Source of the DNA: Myxococcus qinghaiensis
GTDB lineage: Bacteria; Myxococcota; Myxococcia; Myxococcales; Myxococcaceae
DNA: 64,000 nucleotides
Direction of reading: 5' to 3'
Assembly: GCF_024198215.1 (NCBI RefSeq)
Contig: NZ_JAKCFA010000035.1
Coordinates: 1 to 64,000 of the forward strand
Below the pieces are notes generated by a model. It searched no databases. It saw nothing but the letters and a program-made list of their open reading frames with translations, and had not been told where the DNA came from. Positions 37,709 through 46,625 of this stretch are shown here, piece after piece. A program made the position numbers and the translations under genes. Numbering within the stretch: the stretch's first letter is position 1; each line of letters opens with the position of its first letter.

Positions 37709-38635
37709 TCAGGCCGCTTCGGGAGAGGAGGGCCGGAAGTTCGGTGCGACGACGCGGGCGAGCTGGGGCATCCGGCCGTGTTTGCACTCGACGAGGAAGG
37801 CGTGGAGTGACTCCGCGGACAGGCCGTGGAGCATGAGGCGGAAGCCCGCGCGCAGGGTGGTCAGGGGCACCATGGGGTGGCGGTTGTTCACCAGCGCGAC
37901 GAGTCCTGGGGCCTGGAGGAGTGTGGCGACGTAGATGGCGATGGTCTCATCCAGTTGCAGGGAGTTGCTCGCGCGCCAGAAGTCCCGGTCGGTGAGGAAC
38001 AGTTGGTAGACGGGGGTGAAGACTTCAATCGCGGACTGGAGGTCCAGGAAGTTCGTCCAGCGGTCGGGCATCTCCTCCAGGGGGAACTCATCGGACACGC
38101 CGCTGAAGTCGAGCTGGGTGGGAGGCGCGAGCGTCTTGCCCTGGTCTCTCAGGGCGCGGTTCAGGTGGATGACGAAGTTGAAGAGGTTGAGGTCGTGGTT
38201 GAGGAAGATCTCATCCTTGACGTGCTCCAGGTTGGTCGGGCGGATGGGGTGGGTGGGGACGTTGAGTTCCTTGGCGTTCCGGGCGACGAAGTCGAGGATC
38301 TCCGAGCCGACGTGGAAGTGGCGCAGGATGAGGAAGTTCGCCTCGGGGCTGACCCAGACGCGCAGGCCCCAGGCGAGGAGCCGGTGCAGCCACTTCGACG
38401 AGGTGAAGCGGTTGGGGATGAAGATCTTCATCACCTGGAAGAGGACGATGGAGATCCGCGCGAGGGGCCGGACGACGGGCAGCAGGAACTGGCGTGAGCG
38501 TGAGCGCTGGTCCACGAGCAGGGCGGCCTTGGTGCGCTCGTGCATGGGCAGGCTGCGGTCCAGGAACAGCGCCACCCAGGGGTCCGGGTCCCTCGGGTCA
38601 TGCGGTTGATTGTTCAGCAGCTCGATGGGGTCCAT
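37709..38635 (-). CDS. conserved protein of unknown function, partner of the ketosynthase-diiron fusion
   Basis: 308 aa. I do not recognise a named family with confidence. Visible features are a hydrophobic stretch at about 70-90 (ARISIVLFQVMKIF), His-rich segments ANFLILRHFHVGSEILDFVA and EIFLNHDLNLFNFVIHLN, and a generally helical make-up with a basic patch (FIPNRFTSSKWLHRLL). The HFH and HD/H positions could bind a metal. It may sit on the membrane surface. The ATG at 38635 follows AAGAGG. It is 63 nt downstream of the KAS III-diiron gene on the same strand, so the two are probably one operon and one pathway. Confidence 0.75.
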   Translation of the reverse strand: MDPIELLNNQPHDPRDPDPWVALFLDRSLPMHERTKAALLVDQRSRSRQFLLPVVRPLARISIVLFQVMKIFIPNRFTSSKWLHRLLAWGLRVWVSPEANFLILRHFHVGSEILDFVARNAKELNVPTHPIRPTNLEHVKDEIFLNHDLNLFNFVIHLNRALRDQGKTLAPPTQLDFSGVSDEFPLEEMPDRWTNFLDLQSAIEVFTPVYQLFLTDRDFWRASNSLQLDETIAIYVATLLQAPGLVALVNNRHPMVPLTTLRAGFRLMLHGLSAESLHAFLVECKHGRMPQLARVVAPNFRPSSPEAA

Positions 38636-38698
38636 GGCGTACCTCTTCACAAGAAGCTTAGCGGTCATGACGCGGGATGCGAGCACCCTCGCCGCACC

Positions 38699-40609
38699 TC
38701 AGACGTTCCCCAGCTCCTCCAACTGGAGCAGGTACAGGCGCGCCGTCACCTTCGCCGTCTTCACGATTCGCGCGGCCAGCTCCGGCGTGAGGATTCCCGA
38801 GCCGAGCGCTCCGTCCAGCCGGTCCAGGTGCGTGGTGTCGTTGTCACCGTGGTACAGGAAGAAGCGCACCTGCTCGTCCTCCAGCGAGAGCTGCTCCCGG
38901 ATGGCCAGACCCCAGCGCCGGGCCACGCGGCTTCCCAAGCCCTCGATGATGAACATCGCCCCCAGCAGGTCGAACGGATTCTCCTGGCTGGCGCGATGGA
39001 ACATCCACGCCGACAACGCCTCACTCCCAATGTTCTTCGGCGCCCGGGTGATGGCCTCGTGCGCACCACCCACTGACACGTAGTGCCGCTCCAGCATCTC
39101 GTAGTCCCGGTGCTCGTCCCGCGCGTGGCGGATGAAGGACGAACGCAACGCCAGGTGCTCGGCGGTGATGCTCGACGCCGCGCGGGCAATCCAGCGCGAG
39201 CCCTCCACCACCTGCTGCCGCATGTTGATGAGCAGCTCCCGGTAGTCCTCCACCGTGAACACGCCGCGCGACAGCTTGTCGAGCACTGGCACCCGCTGGA
39301 GCTTCGCCTCGAAGTCCACCCACACATGCGTCAGCTCGCGCACCAGCTTCTCACGGACCGGGTCTCCGCCCTCCTTCGGACTCAAGGGCAGCGGCCCCAA
39401 ATCCGAGGAGACAGCACTCGTGGGAGTCTGCGTGTTCGCCGCCGGAGTCGTGACCCCCACGTCGGGAACGAGTGACCGGGCCGGAGCGACGACCGTGAGC
39501 ATCGCATAGCAGGCGATGAAGCCGCCGCTCTCGGGGACCATGCAGAAGATGCGCTGGCCCGGGCGCACACGCCCCTCGTTCACCAGCTCCTCCAACATCA
39601 GGAAGATGGACGCGCAGCCCGTGTTGCCTCGCGTGGAGAGGTTGCTGAACCAGCGCTCCTCGGGGATGCGCACGCCGCCCCGCTCCAGCAGCTTGACGAT
39701 GGGCTGCTTGAAGAAGTGCGAGGAGTAGTGGATGCAGAACCAGTCCACCTCGTCCGGCTTGAGCCGGCCCTGGTCCATCAACGCGAAGAAACCATCCACG
39801 CCCAGCGCGACCAACGACTCCAGCCGACGGATGTCCTGCTTGATGTTGAAGGCCCCCGTCGCAGCCGCCTCGCCGAACGTCGGCGAGTCAATCCACCCCG
39901 GCCCGAAGCCACCATCGGCACCCCGGTTCGCGCCCACGTACATGCCCAGCTCGTGCCGGTTCGCGTGCGAGCGGATGTCCATCCACTCCACCTTCAGGCT
40001 GGGCCGGGTCGGGTGCGGTCGGTCCTGCACCACGGCGGCGCCCGCCCCATCCGAGAGCATCCAGCGCAGGAACTCCGCTTCGAAGGGCACGGTGTCCTCC
40101 CCCGTGACTTCCTCGTAGTGGCTGGCCTTCAGCAACCGGCTCACCAGCTCGCTGGCACAGACGACGGCGCGCCGAGCCTCTCCACTGGCGACCTGCAGCG
40201 TGGCCGCGCGCAGCGCCTGCATTCCGCTGGAGCAGATGCCCTGGAGCGACGCCACCTCACACGCGGGCCCTCCCAGCGCGCGGTGCACCTGGCTGGCGAA
40301 GCCGGGCAATACCAAATCCGCCTGCGTGGTCGCGGTGACGAGCAGGTCCATCTCCCCCAGGGAGATGGGGGAGCGCGCCAACGCATCGTGGATGGCGTGG
40401 ACCGCCAGGTCCCAGTTGCGGAACAGGCTGCGCTGCTCCCGGTCGATGGCGTAGTGGCGCTGGGTGATGCCGTTCTGCGACAGGACGCGTGCCCGCGCCC
40501 GGGAGGGCCGCCCCCGGACCTTGCCGAGATAGTCCTCCATCTGGTCGTTGGTGATGGGCTCGCCCGGCAGGAACTTTCCCAGGCTCGTGATGAAGGCGTC
40601 GTGGGGCAT
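38699..40609 (-). CDS. ketoacyl synthase III fused to a haem-oxygenase-like diiron oxidase
   Basis: 636 aa. Residues 1-375 are a KAS III (FabH-like) condensing enzyme: Cys126 in SLQGICSSGMQAL, His294 in VDWFCIHYSSHFF and Asn329 in STRGNTGCASIF form the usual Cys-His-Asn set. Residues 376-420 are a Pro/Thr/Ser linker. Residues 420-636 look like a helical haem-oxygenase-like diiron oxidase (HDO) domain: Glu469, the cluster His495/Glu499/His500, Glu556, and His587-x3-Asp591-x2-His594, the last triplet spaced as in CADD. It should condense an acyl starter with a malonyl unit or second acyl and then oxidise or cleave the product with O2. The substrate is unknown. ATG 40609 (MPHDAF) or 40621 may be the start. 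It is divergent from a GMC oxidoreductase. Confidence 0.85.
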   Translation of the reverse strand: MPHDAFITSLGKFLPGEPITNDQMEDYLGKVRGRPSRARARVLSQNGITQRHYAIDREQRSLFRNWDLAVHAIHDALARSPISLGEMDLLVTATTQADLVLPGFASQVHRALGGPACEVASLQGICSSGMQALRAATLQVASGEARRAVVCASELVSRLLKASHYEEVTGEDTVPFEAEFLRWMLSDGAGAAVVQDRPHPTRPSLKVEWMDIRSHANRHELGMYVGANRGADGGFGPGWIDSPTFGEAAATGAFNIKQDIRRLESLVALGVDGFFALMDQGRLKPDEVDWFCIHYSSHFFKQPIVKLLERGGVRIPEERWFSNLSTRGNTGCASIFLMLEELVNEGRVRPGQRIFCMVPESGGFIACYAMLTVVAPARSLVPDVGVTTPAANTQTPTSAVSSDLGPLPLSPKEGGDPVREKLVRELTHVWVDFEAKLQRVPVLDKLSRGVFTVEDYRELLINMRQQVVEGSRWIARAASSITAEHLALRSSFIRHARDEHRDYEMLERHYVSVGGAHEAITRAPKNIGSEALSAWMFHRASQENPFDLLGAMFIIEGLGSRVARRWGLAIREQLSLEDEQVRFFLYHGDNDTTHLDRLDGALGSGILTPELAARIVKTAKVTARLYLLQLEELGNV

Positions 40610-40810
40610 GGGCGGGACCATATGTCGTCGTCCCGCGCGAGTCCCCGTGAGCAGGCGGCGCCAGCCGTCGCGCGTCATCCGCTTTCGAGGTGTCGGCGCC
40701 AGGGTTCACCAGGACTCGCCCGTCCGCGCACCACGCCGTTCAACGGCGCCAGACGCTCCCCGAGGGCGATGCGCGGCGGACCAGGAACATTCGCCCGAAC
40801 GCGCGGCCGG

Positions 40811-40826
40811 AGAAATCACGATTTCT
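40811..40826. promoter_or_regulatory. palindrome in the KAS III-diiron / GMC divergent region (candidate operator)
   Basis: AGAAATC and GATTTCT are perfect inverted copies separated by AC: a 16-bp dyad in a small AT-rich island, in the middle of the 378-nt gap (40610-40987) between the divergent genes. A transcription factor dimer could bind here and control both sides. The rest of the gap is GC-rich, with no gene and no clear promoter boxes visible. Confidence 0.4.
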
Positions 40827-40987
40827 GCCCCCTCCTTGCCGGACAGGCGGGCGTCGCGACGTGCAGGCGGGTTTTCACGGCGCCCTGAGGGCCGAGGTGT
40901 TTCGCATAGAGTGCTCCCGCCGAGCACCGCGCCCCGGTTGCGACGACTTGGGGTGGTGGCGCATCGGAACGTGAGGACGGGAGACGC

Positions 40988-42625
40988 ATGGACTGCGATT
41001 GGCTCATCATCGGCTCGGGCTTTGGAGGCAGCGTCAGCGCGCTGCGGTTGACCGAGAAGGGCTACCGCGTGGTGATGCTGGAGAAGGGCCAGCGGCTGCT
41101 CGCCTCCGACTTCCCGAAGACGAACTGGGACCTGAAGCGCTGGCTGTGGATGCCCCAGGTGGGCTGGCGCGGCCTGTTCAAGATGACGTTCTTCCGCCAC
41201 GTCACCGTGCTGTCCGGTGTGGGGGTGGGCGGAGGCTCGCTCGTCTACGCGAACACGCTGCCCGAGCCGAAGGACGACTTCTTCCAGGCCAACTCGTGGG
41301 GACACCTCGCGAACTGGAAGCAGGAGCTGTCCGGGCACTACCGGACCGCGCGACGGATGCTCGGCGCCACGGCCAATCCGCTCACCACGCTGCCGGACCA
41401 GGTGCTCGCGGAGGTGGGCAAGGACATTGGCCGTGAGGGCTTCGAGCCCTCCACCGTGGCCGTGTACTTCGGCGAGCCGGGCGTCACGGTGAAGGACCCG
41501 TACTTCGGCGGAGAGGGCCCGGAGCGCACCGGCTGCATCGCCTGCGGCGGCTGCATGCTCGGCTGTCGCCACGGCGCGAAGAACACGCTGGACCGCAACT
41601 ACCTCCACCTCGCGGAGAAGCGCGGCCTCACGCTGCACGCCGACACCGAGGCCACGTGGGTGCGCCCGCTGCCAGACGGTGGCTACGAGGTGGAGGCGCG
41701 CCAGGGCACGGGCCTGTTCTCCCGGAAGCCGCTGCGCTTCACCGCGCGCAACGTCGTCTTCGCCGGAGGCGTGCTGGGCACCGTGGACCTGCTGCTGCGC
41801 TTGAAGGAGCGGCCGGACGGCCTGCCCCGCCTGTCCGAGCGACTGGGAGACGGCGTGCGCACCAACTCCGAGGCCCTGGTGGGCGTCGTGAGCGGGCGCA
41901 AGGACCAGGACCTCTCCAAGGGCATCGCCATCGGCTCCATCCTGCACACCGACGAGCGCTCGCACCTGGAGCCGGTGCGCTACTCGGCGGGCTCCGGATT
42001 CTTCCGCCTGCTGATGGCGCCGCAGGTGCGCGGGACGACGATGCTCACGCGCGTGGCGCGGCTCTTCGCCCTGCTCGCGCGGCATCCGGTGCGCTTCCTC
42101 AAGGCCTGGTTCGTCCCGGACTTCGCGCGGCGGACGATGATTCTCCTCTACATGCGCACACTGGAAGGCCACCTGCGCATGCGGCGGCGCAGAGGTCTGC
42201 TGACCGGGCTGCGCAAGGGGCTCACCACGGGCCTGCAGTCGGGCCCCGCGCCCACCTCCAACATGCCGGAGGCGTTCGACCTGGCGAAGCGCGTGTCAGA
42301 CAAGCTCGACGGCTACCCGATGACCATGGTGAGCGAGACCGTGCTGGGCATCCCCACCACCGCGCACATCCTCGGCGGCTGCTGCATGGGCGATTCGCCG
42401 CAGACGGGCGTCATCGACCATCGCCACCGCGTCTTCGGCTACGAGGGCCTGTTCGTCGTGGATGGCTCTGCCATCTCCGCCAACCCGGGCGTCAATCCGT
42501 CCCTCACCATCACCGCGCTCGCCGAGCGCGCGATGACCTTCATCCCGGCCGCGCGCGCGCGCGACGACGTGGAGCCGGCAGCGCCGCCCGCCGTGAAGCA
42601 GACGGCGCTGCCACTGGGACGGTGA
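40988..42625 (+). CDS. GMC-family oxidoreductase (cholesterol-oxidase-like) with a CxxCxxCxxxC cluster
   Basis: 545 aa. The FAD-binding Rossmann motif is IIGSGFGGSVSALRL. SGVGVGGGSLVYANTLPEP and the C-terminal HILGGCCMG and NPGVNPSLTITALAERAM are typical of the GMC branch containing bacterial sterol oxidases such as ChoD. Cys183, Cys186, Cys189 and Cys193 (TGCIACGGCMLGCRHG) have the spacing of a [4Fe-4S] ligand set. It would oxidise an alcohol, perhaps a sterol or long-chain product of the divergent KAS III-diiron enzyme, passing electrons on rather than only to O2. No signal peptide is seen. The start follows GGACGGGAGACGC. Confidence 0.88.
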   Translation: MDCDWLIIGSGFGGSVSALRLTEKGYRVVMLEKGQRLLASDFPKTNWDLKRWLWMPQVGWRGLFKMTFFRHVTVLSGVGVGGGSLVYANTLPEPKDDFFQANSWGHLANWKQELSGHYRTARRMLGATANPLTTLPDQVLAEVGKDIGREGFEPSTVAVYFGEPGVTVKDPYFGGEGPERTGCIACGGCMLGCRHGAKNTLDRNYLHLAEKRGLTLHADTEATWVRPLPDGGYEVEARQGTGLFSRKPLRFTARNVVFAGGVLGTVDLLLRLKERPDGLPRLSERLGDGVRTNSEALVGVVSGRKDQDLSKGIAIGSILHTDERSHLEPVRYSAGSGFFRLLMAPQVRGTTMLTRVARLFALLARHPVRFLKAWFVPDFARRTMILLYMRTLEGHLRMRRRRGLLTGLRKGLTTGLQSGPAPTSNMPEAFDLAKRVSDKLDGYPMTMVSETVLGIPTTAHILGGCCMGDSPQTGVIDHRHRVFGYEGLFVVDGSAISANPGVNPSLTITALAERAMTFIPAARARDDVEPAAPPAVKQTALPLGR

Positions 42626-42631
42626 GGACGA

Positions 42632-43147
42632 CTACAGGCGGACCTGGAGCTCGTACCGGCGGTTCTTCGCCTTCTTCGCCTCGGTGTTGTCCGGCGTCAC
42701 CAGCGGACGGTCGGCGCCGAGCCCCACGGCGATGATTTCGCTCCGGGAGATGCCTCGGGCGACCAGCTCCTTGACGATGGCCTCCGCGCGCTGCTCGCTG
42801 AGCTGCTTGTTCTTCGCGGCGTCACCCGTGGAGTCGGTGTGGCCGGAGACCTCGAACTTGTAGGTCTTCACGCCCGCGCTGGTGAGCTGCTTCTTCGCGT
42901 CGATGAGGGCGCTGGCCAGCTTCTTGAGCTTCCCGTCGCAGCCGGGCGCCAGCTCCGCGGTGCCCGTCTTGAAGCTGCACTGGTTCTTCTTCGCCTCGTC
43001 CGTCAGCTTGGTGTTGACGCGCTTCTCGACGGTGGACTTGCCCGCGTCACCCGCGGCCTTCTTGATGGAATCGAGAGGGCTCTGCGCGGCGGCCACGCCC
43101 GGGACGGCCAGCAGCGACACGGCGATGCACAACGCCTTGAGCTTCAT
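42632..43147 (-). CDS. OmpA-family periplasmic protein
   Basis: 171 aa. The signal peptide ends AVPGVAAAQ. A short helical part (residues 25-55) precedes the OmpA/MotB peptidoglycan-binding domain: FEVSGHTDSTGDAAKNKQLS, the RAEAIVKELVARGIS helix and NRRYELQVRL. It lacks a beta-barrel and a lipobox, so it is probably a soluble periplasmic wall-binding protein. Cys57 and Cys69-type residues (QCSFKTGTAELAPGC) could form a disulfide. The ATG at 43147 opens the signal peptide. It is convergent with the GMC gene (6 nt). Confidence 0.9.
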   Translation of the reverse strand: MKLKALCIAVSLLAVPGVAAAQSPLDSIKKAAGDAGKSTVEKRVNTKLTDEAKKNQCSFKTGTAELAPGCDGKLKKLASALIDAKKQLTSAGVKTYKFEVSGHTDSTGDAAKNKQLSEQRAEAIVKELVARGISRSEIIAVGLGADRPLVTPDNTEAKKAKNRRYELQVRL

Positions 43148-43379
43148 ACGTGGGGACTCCTTGGGTTCCGGTGGTGAGGGGAACCGGTGACGCAGGCTGC
43201 CCAGGGAGTCCTCTCTCGTCCAGCACGACGAGGCCTCCCGGACGACGGAGCCGCCGCCCGCCTGCTGGGGTGGGTGGAGGTGCCCCGGGCCATGGAGGTC
43301 CCGGGAAAACTTGCCTCGGCCCGTGGGCGGAGCAGCATGGACATCCGCAGTCCTTCCACGCAGCGACAGTGAGGCATCC

Positions 43380-44831
43380 GTGGGTAGCGGTAGTCGGACG
43401 GAGCGGTGGGTGCAGTTCCTCTCGAGGCACCGGGTGGGCTCGGACGCGAAGCCGGCGGAGGCGCTCGTCGAGAGGCCGCCCGTCGCCGACGAGCACCTGC
43501 TGCTGGATGAGCGCACGCCGTACGACGTGGACTACGACCGCATCGTCTTCTCCAGCGAGTTCCGTTGTCTGCACGACAAGACGCAGGTCTTCCCCCTGTC
43601 GTCGAGCGACTACACGCGCACGCGATTGACTCACAGCATCGAGGCGTCCTGCGTGGGGCGCTCGCTGGGCCAGCTCGCGGGCCGGGGGCTGAAGCACCAG
43701 GGCGTGAAGGTGGAGCCCTCGCACCTGGGCACCATCGTCGCCGCGGCGTGCCTGGCGCACGACATCGGCAACCCGCCCTTCGGCCACTCCGGTGAGGCGG
43801 CCATCCAGCACTGGGTGGAGAAGCATCTCGCCGCGCCGGGAAGCGCGCCGTCCCAGCGCCCGAGCCCCTTCGTCTCTTCCGAGGAGTGGAAGGACCTGGA
43901 GAGCTTCGAGGGCAACGCGCAGGGCTTCCGCATCCTCAACCGGCTCCAGTCGCGAGAGCGGCGGGGCGGCCTGCGCTACACGGCGGCGACCCTGGGCGCG
44001 ATGAGCAAGTACCCGCGCCCGTCCGTGCTCCCCGGAGGCCGCGTGCCGGTGAAGGGGCGCGTGTCGGAGAAGAAGTTCGGTTACTTCCAGGACGACCGCG
44101 TGCTGGCGCTGGAGGCCTATCGCGCCGCGGGTCTGCGGGAGCGCGAGGAGGGTGTCTTCTCACGGCACCCGCTGGCCTTCCTCGTCGAGGCGGCGGACGA
44201 CATCTGCTACGCGGTCATCGACCTGGAGGACTCCGCGAAGCTCGGGTTGATTCCGACGAAGGAGGCCTGCGAGCTGCTGGACCGGGTGCTGCCACCGGAG
44301 AAGGCGGACACCCGACCGCCTCCGGCGCATCCGGAGACTCGGATGGCGCAGGCCCGGGCGCGAGCGATTGGCGTGCTCATCCAGGCGTGCGTGCGCGTGT
44401 TCCTGGAGCACGTGGCGGCGATGGAGGAGGGCGAGTGGGAGACCTCCCTGATATCCGTGCGGGAAGAGATTCGCGTGCCGCTGAAGGACATCAAGGAGCT
44501 GACGCGGCGCCAGGGCTACGAGAGCGAGCGTGTGCTGCAAATCGAGAGCGCGGGCTTCAAGACCCTGGGCGGCCTCTTGGACATGTTCGCGGCGGCGGTG
44601 GTGACGGACACGCCCAACCGCGAGGAGAAGAAGCTGCGGCAGCTGCTCCCCCTGGAGTTGTTCCAGCGTCCGGACAAGCCGCTCTCGCTCAACGAGGACA
44701 TCGGCGGGGCGCTCGCGCGACTGTCCATGTACCAGCGGCTCCTGTGCGTCACCGACTACATCTCCGGGATGACGGATGGCTTCGCGGTGGAGCTGTATCA
44801 GCGGCTGTCCGGCATCAAGCTGCCGACCTAG
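43380..44831 (+). CDS. dgt: deoxyguanosinetriphosphate triphosphohydrolase (dGTPase-like)
   Basis: 483 aa. It removes triphosphate from dGTP (or another dNTP) and controls nucleotide pools. The HD-domain residues are in RTRLTHSIEASCVGRSLG and AACLAHDIGNPPFGHSGE (His, His-Asp), with the last Asp in LVEAADDICYAVIDLED. DYDRIVFSSEFRCLHDKTQV is the standard entry segment. It is of the long Dgt type. The GTG start at 43380 has GAGG upstream; the frame further upstream overlaps the ompA promoter region and is unlikely. The 232-nt gap before it shows nothing else clear. Confidence 0.93.
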   Translation: MGSGSRTERWVQFLSRHRVGSDAKPAEALVERPPVADEHLLLDERTPYDVDYDRIVFSSEFRCLHDKTQVFPLSSSDYTRTRLTHSIEASCVGRSLGQLAGRGLKHQGVKVEPSHLGTIVAAACLAHDIGNPPFGHSGEAAIQHWVEKHLAAPGSAPSQRPSPFVSSEEWKDLESFEGNAQGFRILNRLQSRERRGGLRYTAATLGAMSKYPRPSVLPGGRVPVKGRVSEKKFGYFQDDRVLALEAYRAAGLREREEGVFSRHPLAFLVEAADDICYAVIDLEDSAKLGLIPTKEACELLDRVLPPEKADTRPPPAHPETRMAQARARAIGVLIQACVRVFLEHVAAMEEGEWETSLISVREEIRVPLKDIKELTRRQGYESERVLQIESAGFKTLGGLLDMFAAAVVTDTPNREEKKLRQLLPLELFQRPDKPLSLNEDIGGALARLSMYQRLLCVTDYISGMTDGFAVELYQRLSGIKLPT

Positions 44832-44849
44832 CGGCGCCCTCGCCGTGCC

Positions 44850-45308
44850 TCAGGCGTGAAGGTCCTCTCCGGGCATGCCCTTGCGCGGACCGCGGTCGCG
44901 TTGCTCCAGGTTGGAGAGCGAATTGTCGATGGCCAGGATGTTTCCAGAGGGGTCCTTGAACCACGCGGACTTGATGTCGCCCATGGTGGCGATGCCGTTG
45001 CGGGTCTGGATGCCCATCTCCGGAATGTCGTAGTCCTCCAGCTTCACGCCGGCGAGCCGCAGGCGGTCCGCCGTCGCCTCCACGTCCTCCACGGGGAACG
45101 AGCACGCGGTGGCGGTGGAGCCGGAGGGCGTCGAGCGCTCATAGAGCAGCAGGAAGGAATCTCCGCTGACGCGGAACATGGCCGCGCCTTCCTCCTCCCC
45201 CAGCTCGGGCACCTCTTCGAATCCCAGCACCTCGCCGTAGAACCGCCGGGCCGTCTTCAAGTCCGTCACCGCGAGAGTGGGTACCGCCTTCGTCCTTCCG
45301 AGTCCCAT
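44850..45308 (-). CDS. VOC (glyoxalase/bleomycin-resistance fold) protein
   Basis: 152 aa. It has two beta-alpha-beta-beta-beta modules: KAVPTLAVTDLKTARRFYGE, GFEEVPELGEEEGAAMF, then ACSFPVEDVEATADRLRLAG and SAWFKDPSGNILAIDN. The vicinal oxygen chelate fold serves lyases, dioxygenases and drug-binding proteins; the metal-binding positions here are not complete enough to name a reaction. It is convergent with dgt and divergent from the LytS-type kinase gene. Confidence 0.85.
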   Translation of the reverse strand: MGLGRTKAVPTLAVTDLKTARRFYGEVLGFEEVPELGEEEGAAMFRVSGDSFLLLYERSTPSGSTATACSFPVEDVEATADRLRLAGVKLEDYDIPEMGIQTRNGIATMGDIKSAWFKDPSGNILAIDNSLSNLEQRDRGPRKGMPGEDLHA

Positions 45309-45479
45309 GGGCCTTGGCCTCCTTCTCCGACAGGTGGGCACCGGAGCCAGGGCTCGCAAGCGATGCCCCTGTCCGTGCCCTGGCCTTCCGAGGTGGCGAG
45401 GGAGGCATGTGCTTCGACGCTCTTGGGTTCGACGCCGACGTAGGTCTCTCCCTGAGGCTCCGCTAGACTCGGCGGCACC

Positions 45480-46625
45480 GTGACACCGATGGAAGAACAG
45501 ACGCCGTCCTCTTCGTGGCGGAGATGGCTGAGGTCGGTCGCGGTGTGGACCGCGCCGGGGATGCTGTCGGCGCTGGAGACGTACTTCTTCAGCCAGTCGG
45601 GCCCCAGGCCCCTGGAGCCCTGGCGCGCCTTCCTGTCGCAGCTCCCGGCCTGGTACATCTGGGTGCCCGCCACGCCGCTCGTCTTCCACCTCGCCCGCCG
45701 CTGGCGCCTGGGGCGCCCCTTCCAGGTGCGAGCCTGGGCCGGCCACCTGCTGGCCTGTCTGGGCGTGGGGGGCCTCTTCGCGCTCGTGTACACCGTCTGC
45801 CAGCGCGCCTTCGCTCCGGGAATGGGCGGGAATGGGCCGTCCTTCGCGCCGATGCTGCTGCGCTTCTGGCTGGGCTGGCTGCCGATGATGGCGATGACCT
45901 ACGCGGCGGTGGTGGGCGTGGCACAGTCGCTCGCTTCCCAGCAGAGGGCGCGAGAGAAGGAGCGCCAGGCCGCGGCGCTCGCTGTCGAACTCTCGGTGGC
46001 CCGGCTGCAGGCGCTTCAAGTCCAGCTCCATCCGCACTTCCTGTTCAACACGCTCAACGCCATCGTCGTGCTGGTGCGCGAGCAGGAGACGGACACGGCC
46101 GCGAGGATGCTCGTGCTGCTCGGGGACATCCTGCGCGGATTGCTTCGTCAGGGCGCCACGCAGGAAGTCTCCCTGCGAGAAGAGGTCGCGGTGCTGTCGC
46201 GCTACCTGGAGATTCAACAGCTTCGCTTCCAGGACCGCTTGCGCGTCGACTGGGATGTGGACGAGGCGCTCCTGGATGCGCGGGTGCCCCACCTGGTGCT
46301 CCAGCCCTTGGTGGAGAACGCCATCCGGCACGGCGTCTCCGCTCGCTCGGCGGCGGGCGTGCTGCACATCCGCGCGCGTCGCCAGGGTGCGGCGCTGACG
46401 CTGGAGGTGGAGGACGACGGGCCGGGACTTCCGCCGGGCTTCGACCTGGAGCGCAGCCCGGGCATCGGCCTGTCCAATACGCGGGCGCGCTTGTCGCAGC
46501 TCTATGGCGACGCGGGGCGCGTCGTCGTCACTCCCCCGAGGGAGGGCGTGGGCACGGTGGCCACCGTCACCCTGCCGTTCCACTCCGTCGCCGCGGTGGC
46601 CGAGGTAGGGGCCCCGCGTGGCTGA
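45480..46625 (+). CDS. LytS/YehU-type sensor histidine kinase
   Basis: 381 aa (378 if ATG 45489 is used instead of GTG 45480). Four predicted membrane helices lie in the first 160 residues. Then comes a short coiled coil and the His_kinase (PF06580-type) domain with the phospho-accepting His in LQVQLHPHFLFNTLNAIVVL. The ATPase has NAIRHGV, EDDGPGLP and GIGLSNTRARL. It probably senses through its membrane part and phosphorylates the LytTR regulator encoded next, whose start overlaps its end by 8 nt. A TAGACT box upstream may be the -10. Confidence 0.92.
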   Translation: MTPMEEQTPSSSWRRWLRSVAVWTAPGMLSALETYFFSQSGPRPLEPWRAFLSQLPAWYIWVPATPLVFHLARRWRLGRPFQVRAWAGHLLACLGVGGLFALVYTVCQRAFAPGMGGNGPSFAPMLLRFWLGWLPMMAMTYAAVVGVAQSLASQQRAREKERQAAALAVELSVARLQALQVQLHPHFLFNTLNAIVVLVREQETDTAARMLVLLGDILRGLLRQGATQEVSLREEVAVLSRYLEIQQLRFQDRLRVDWDVDEALLDARVPHLVLQPLVENAIRHGVSARSAAGVLHIRARRQGAALTLEVEDDGPGLPPGFDLERSPGIGLSNTRARLSQLYGDAGRVVVTPPREGVGTVATVTLPFHSVAAVAEVGAPRG

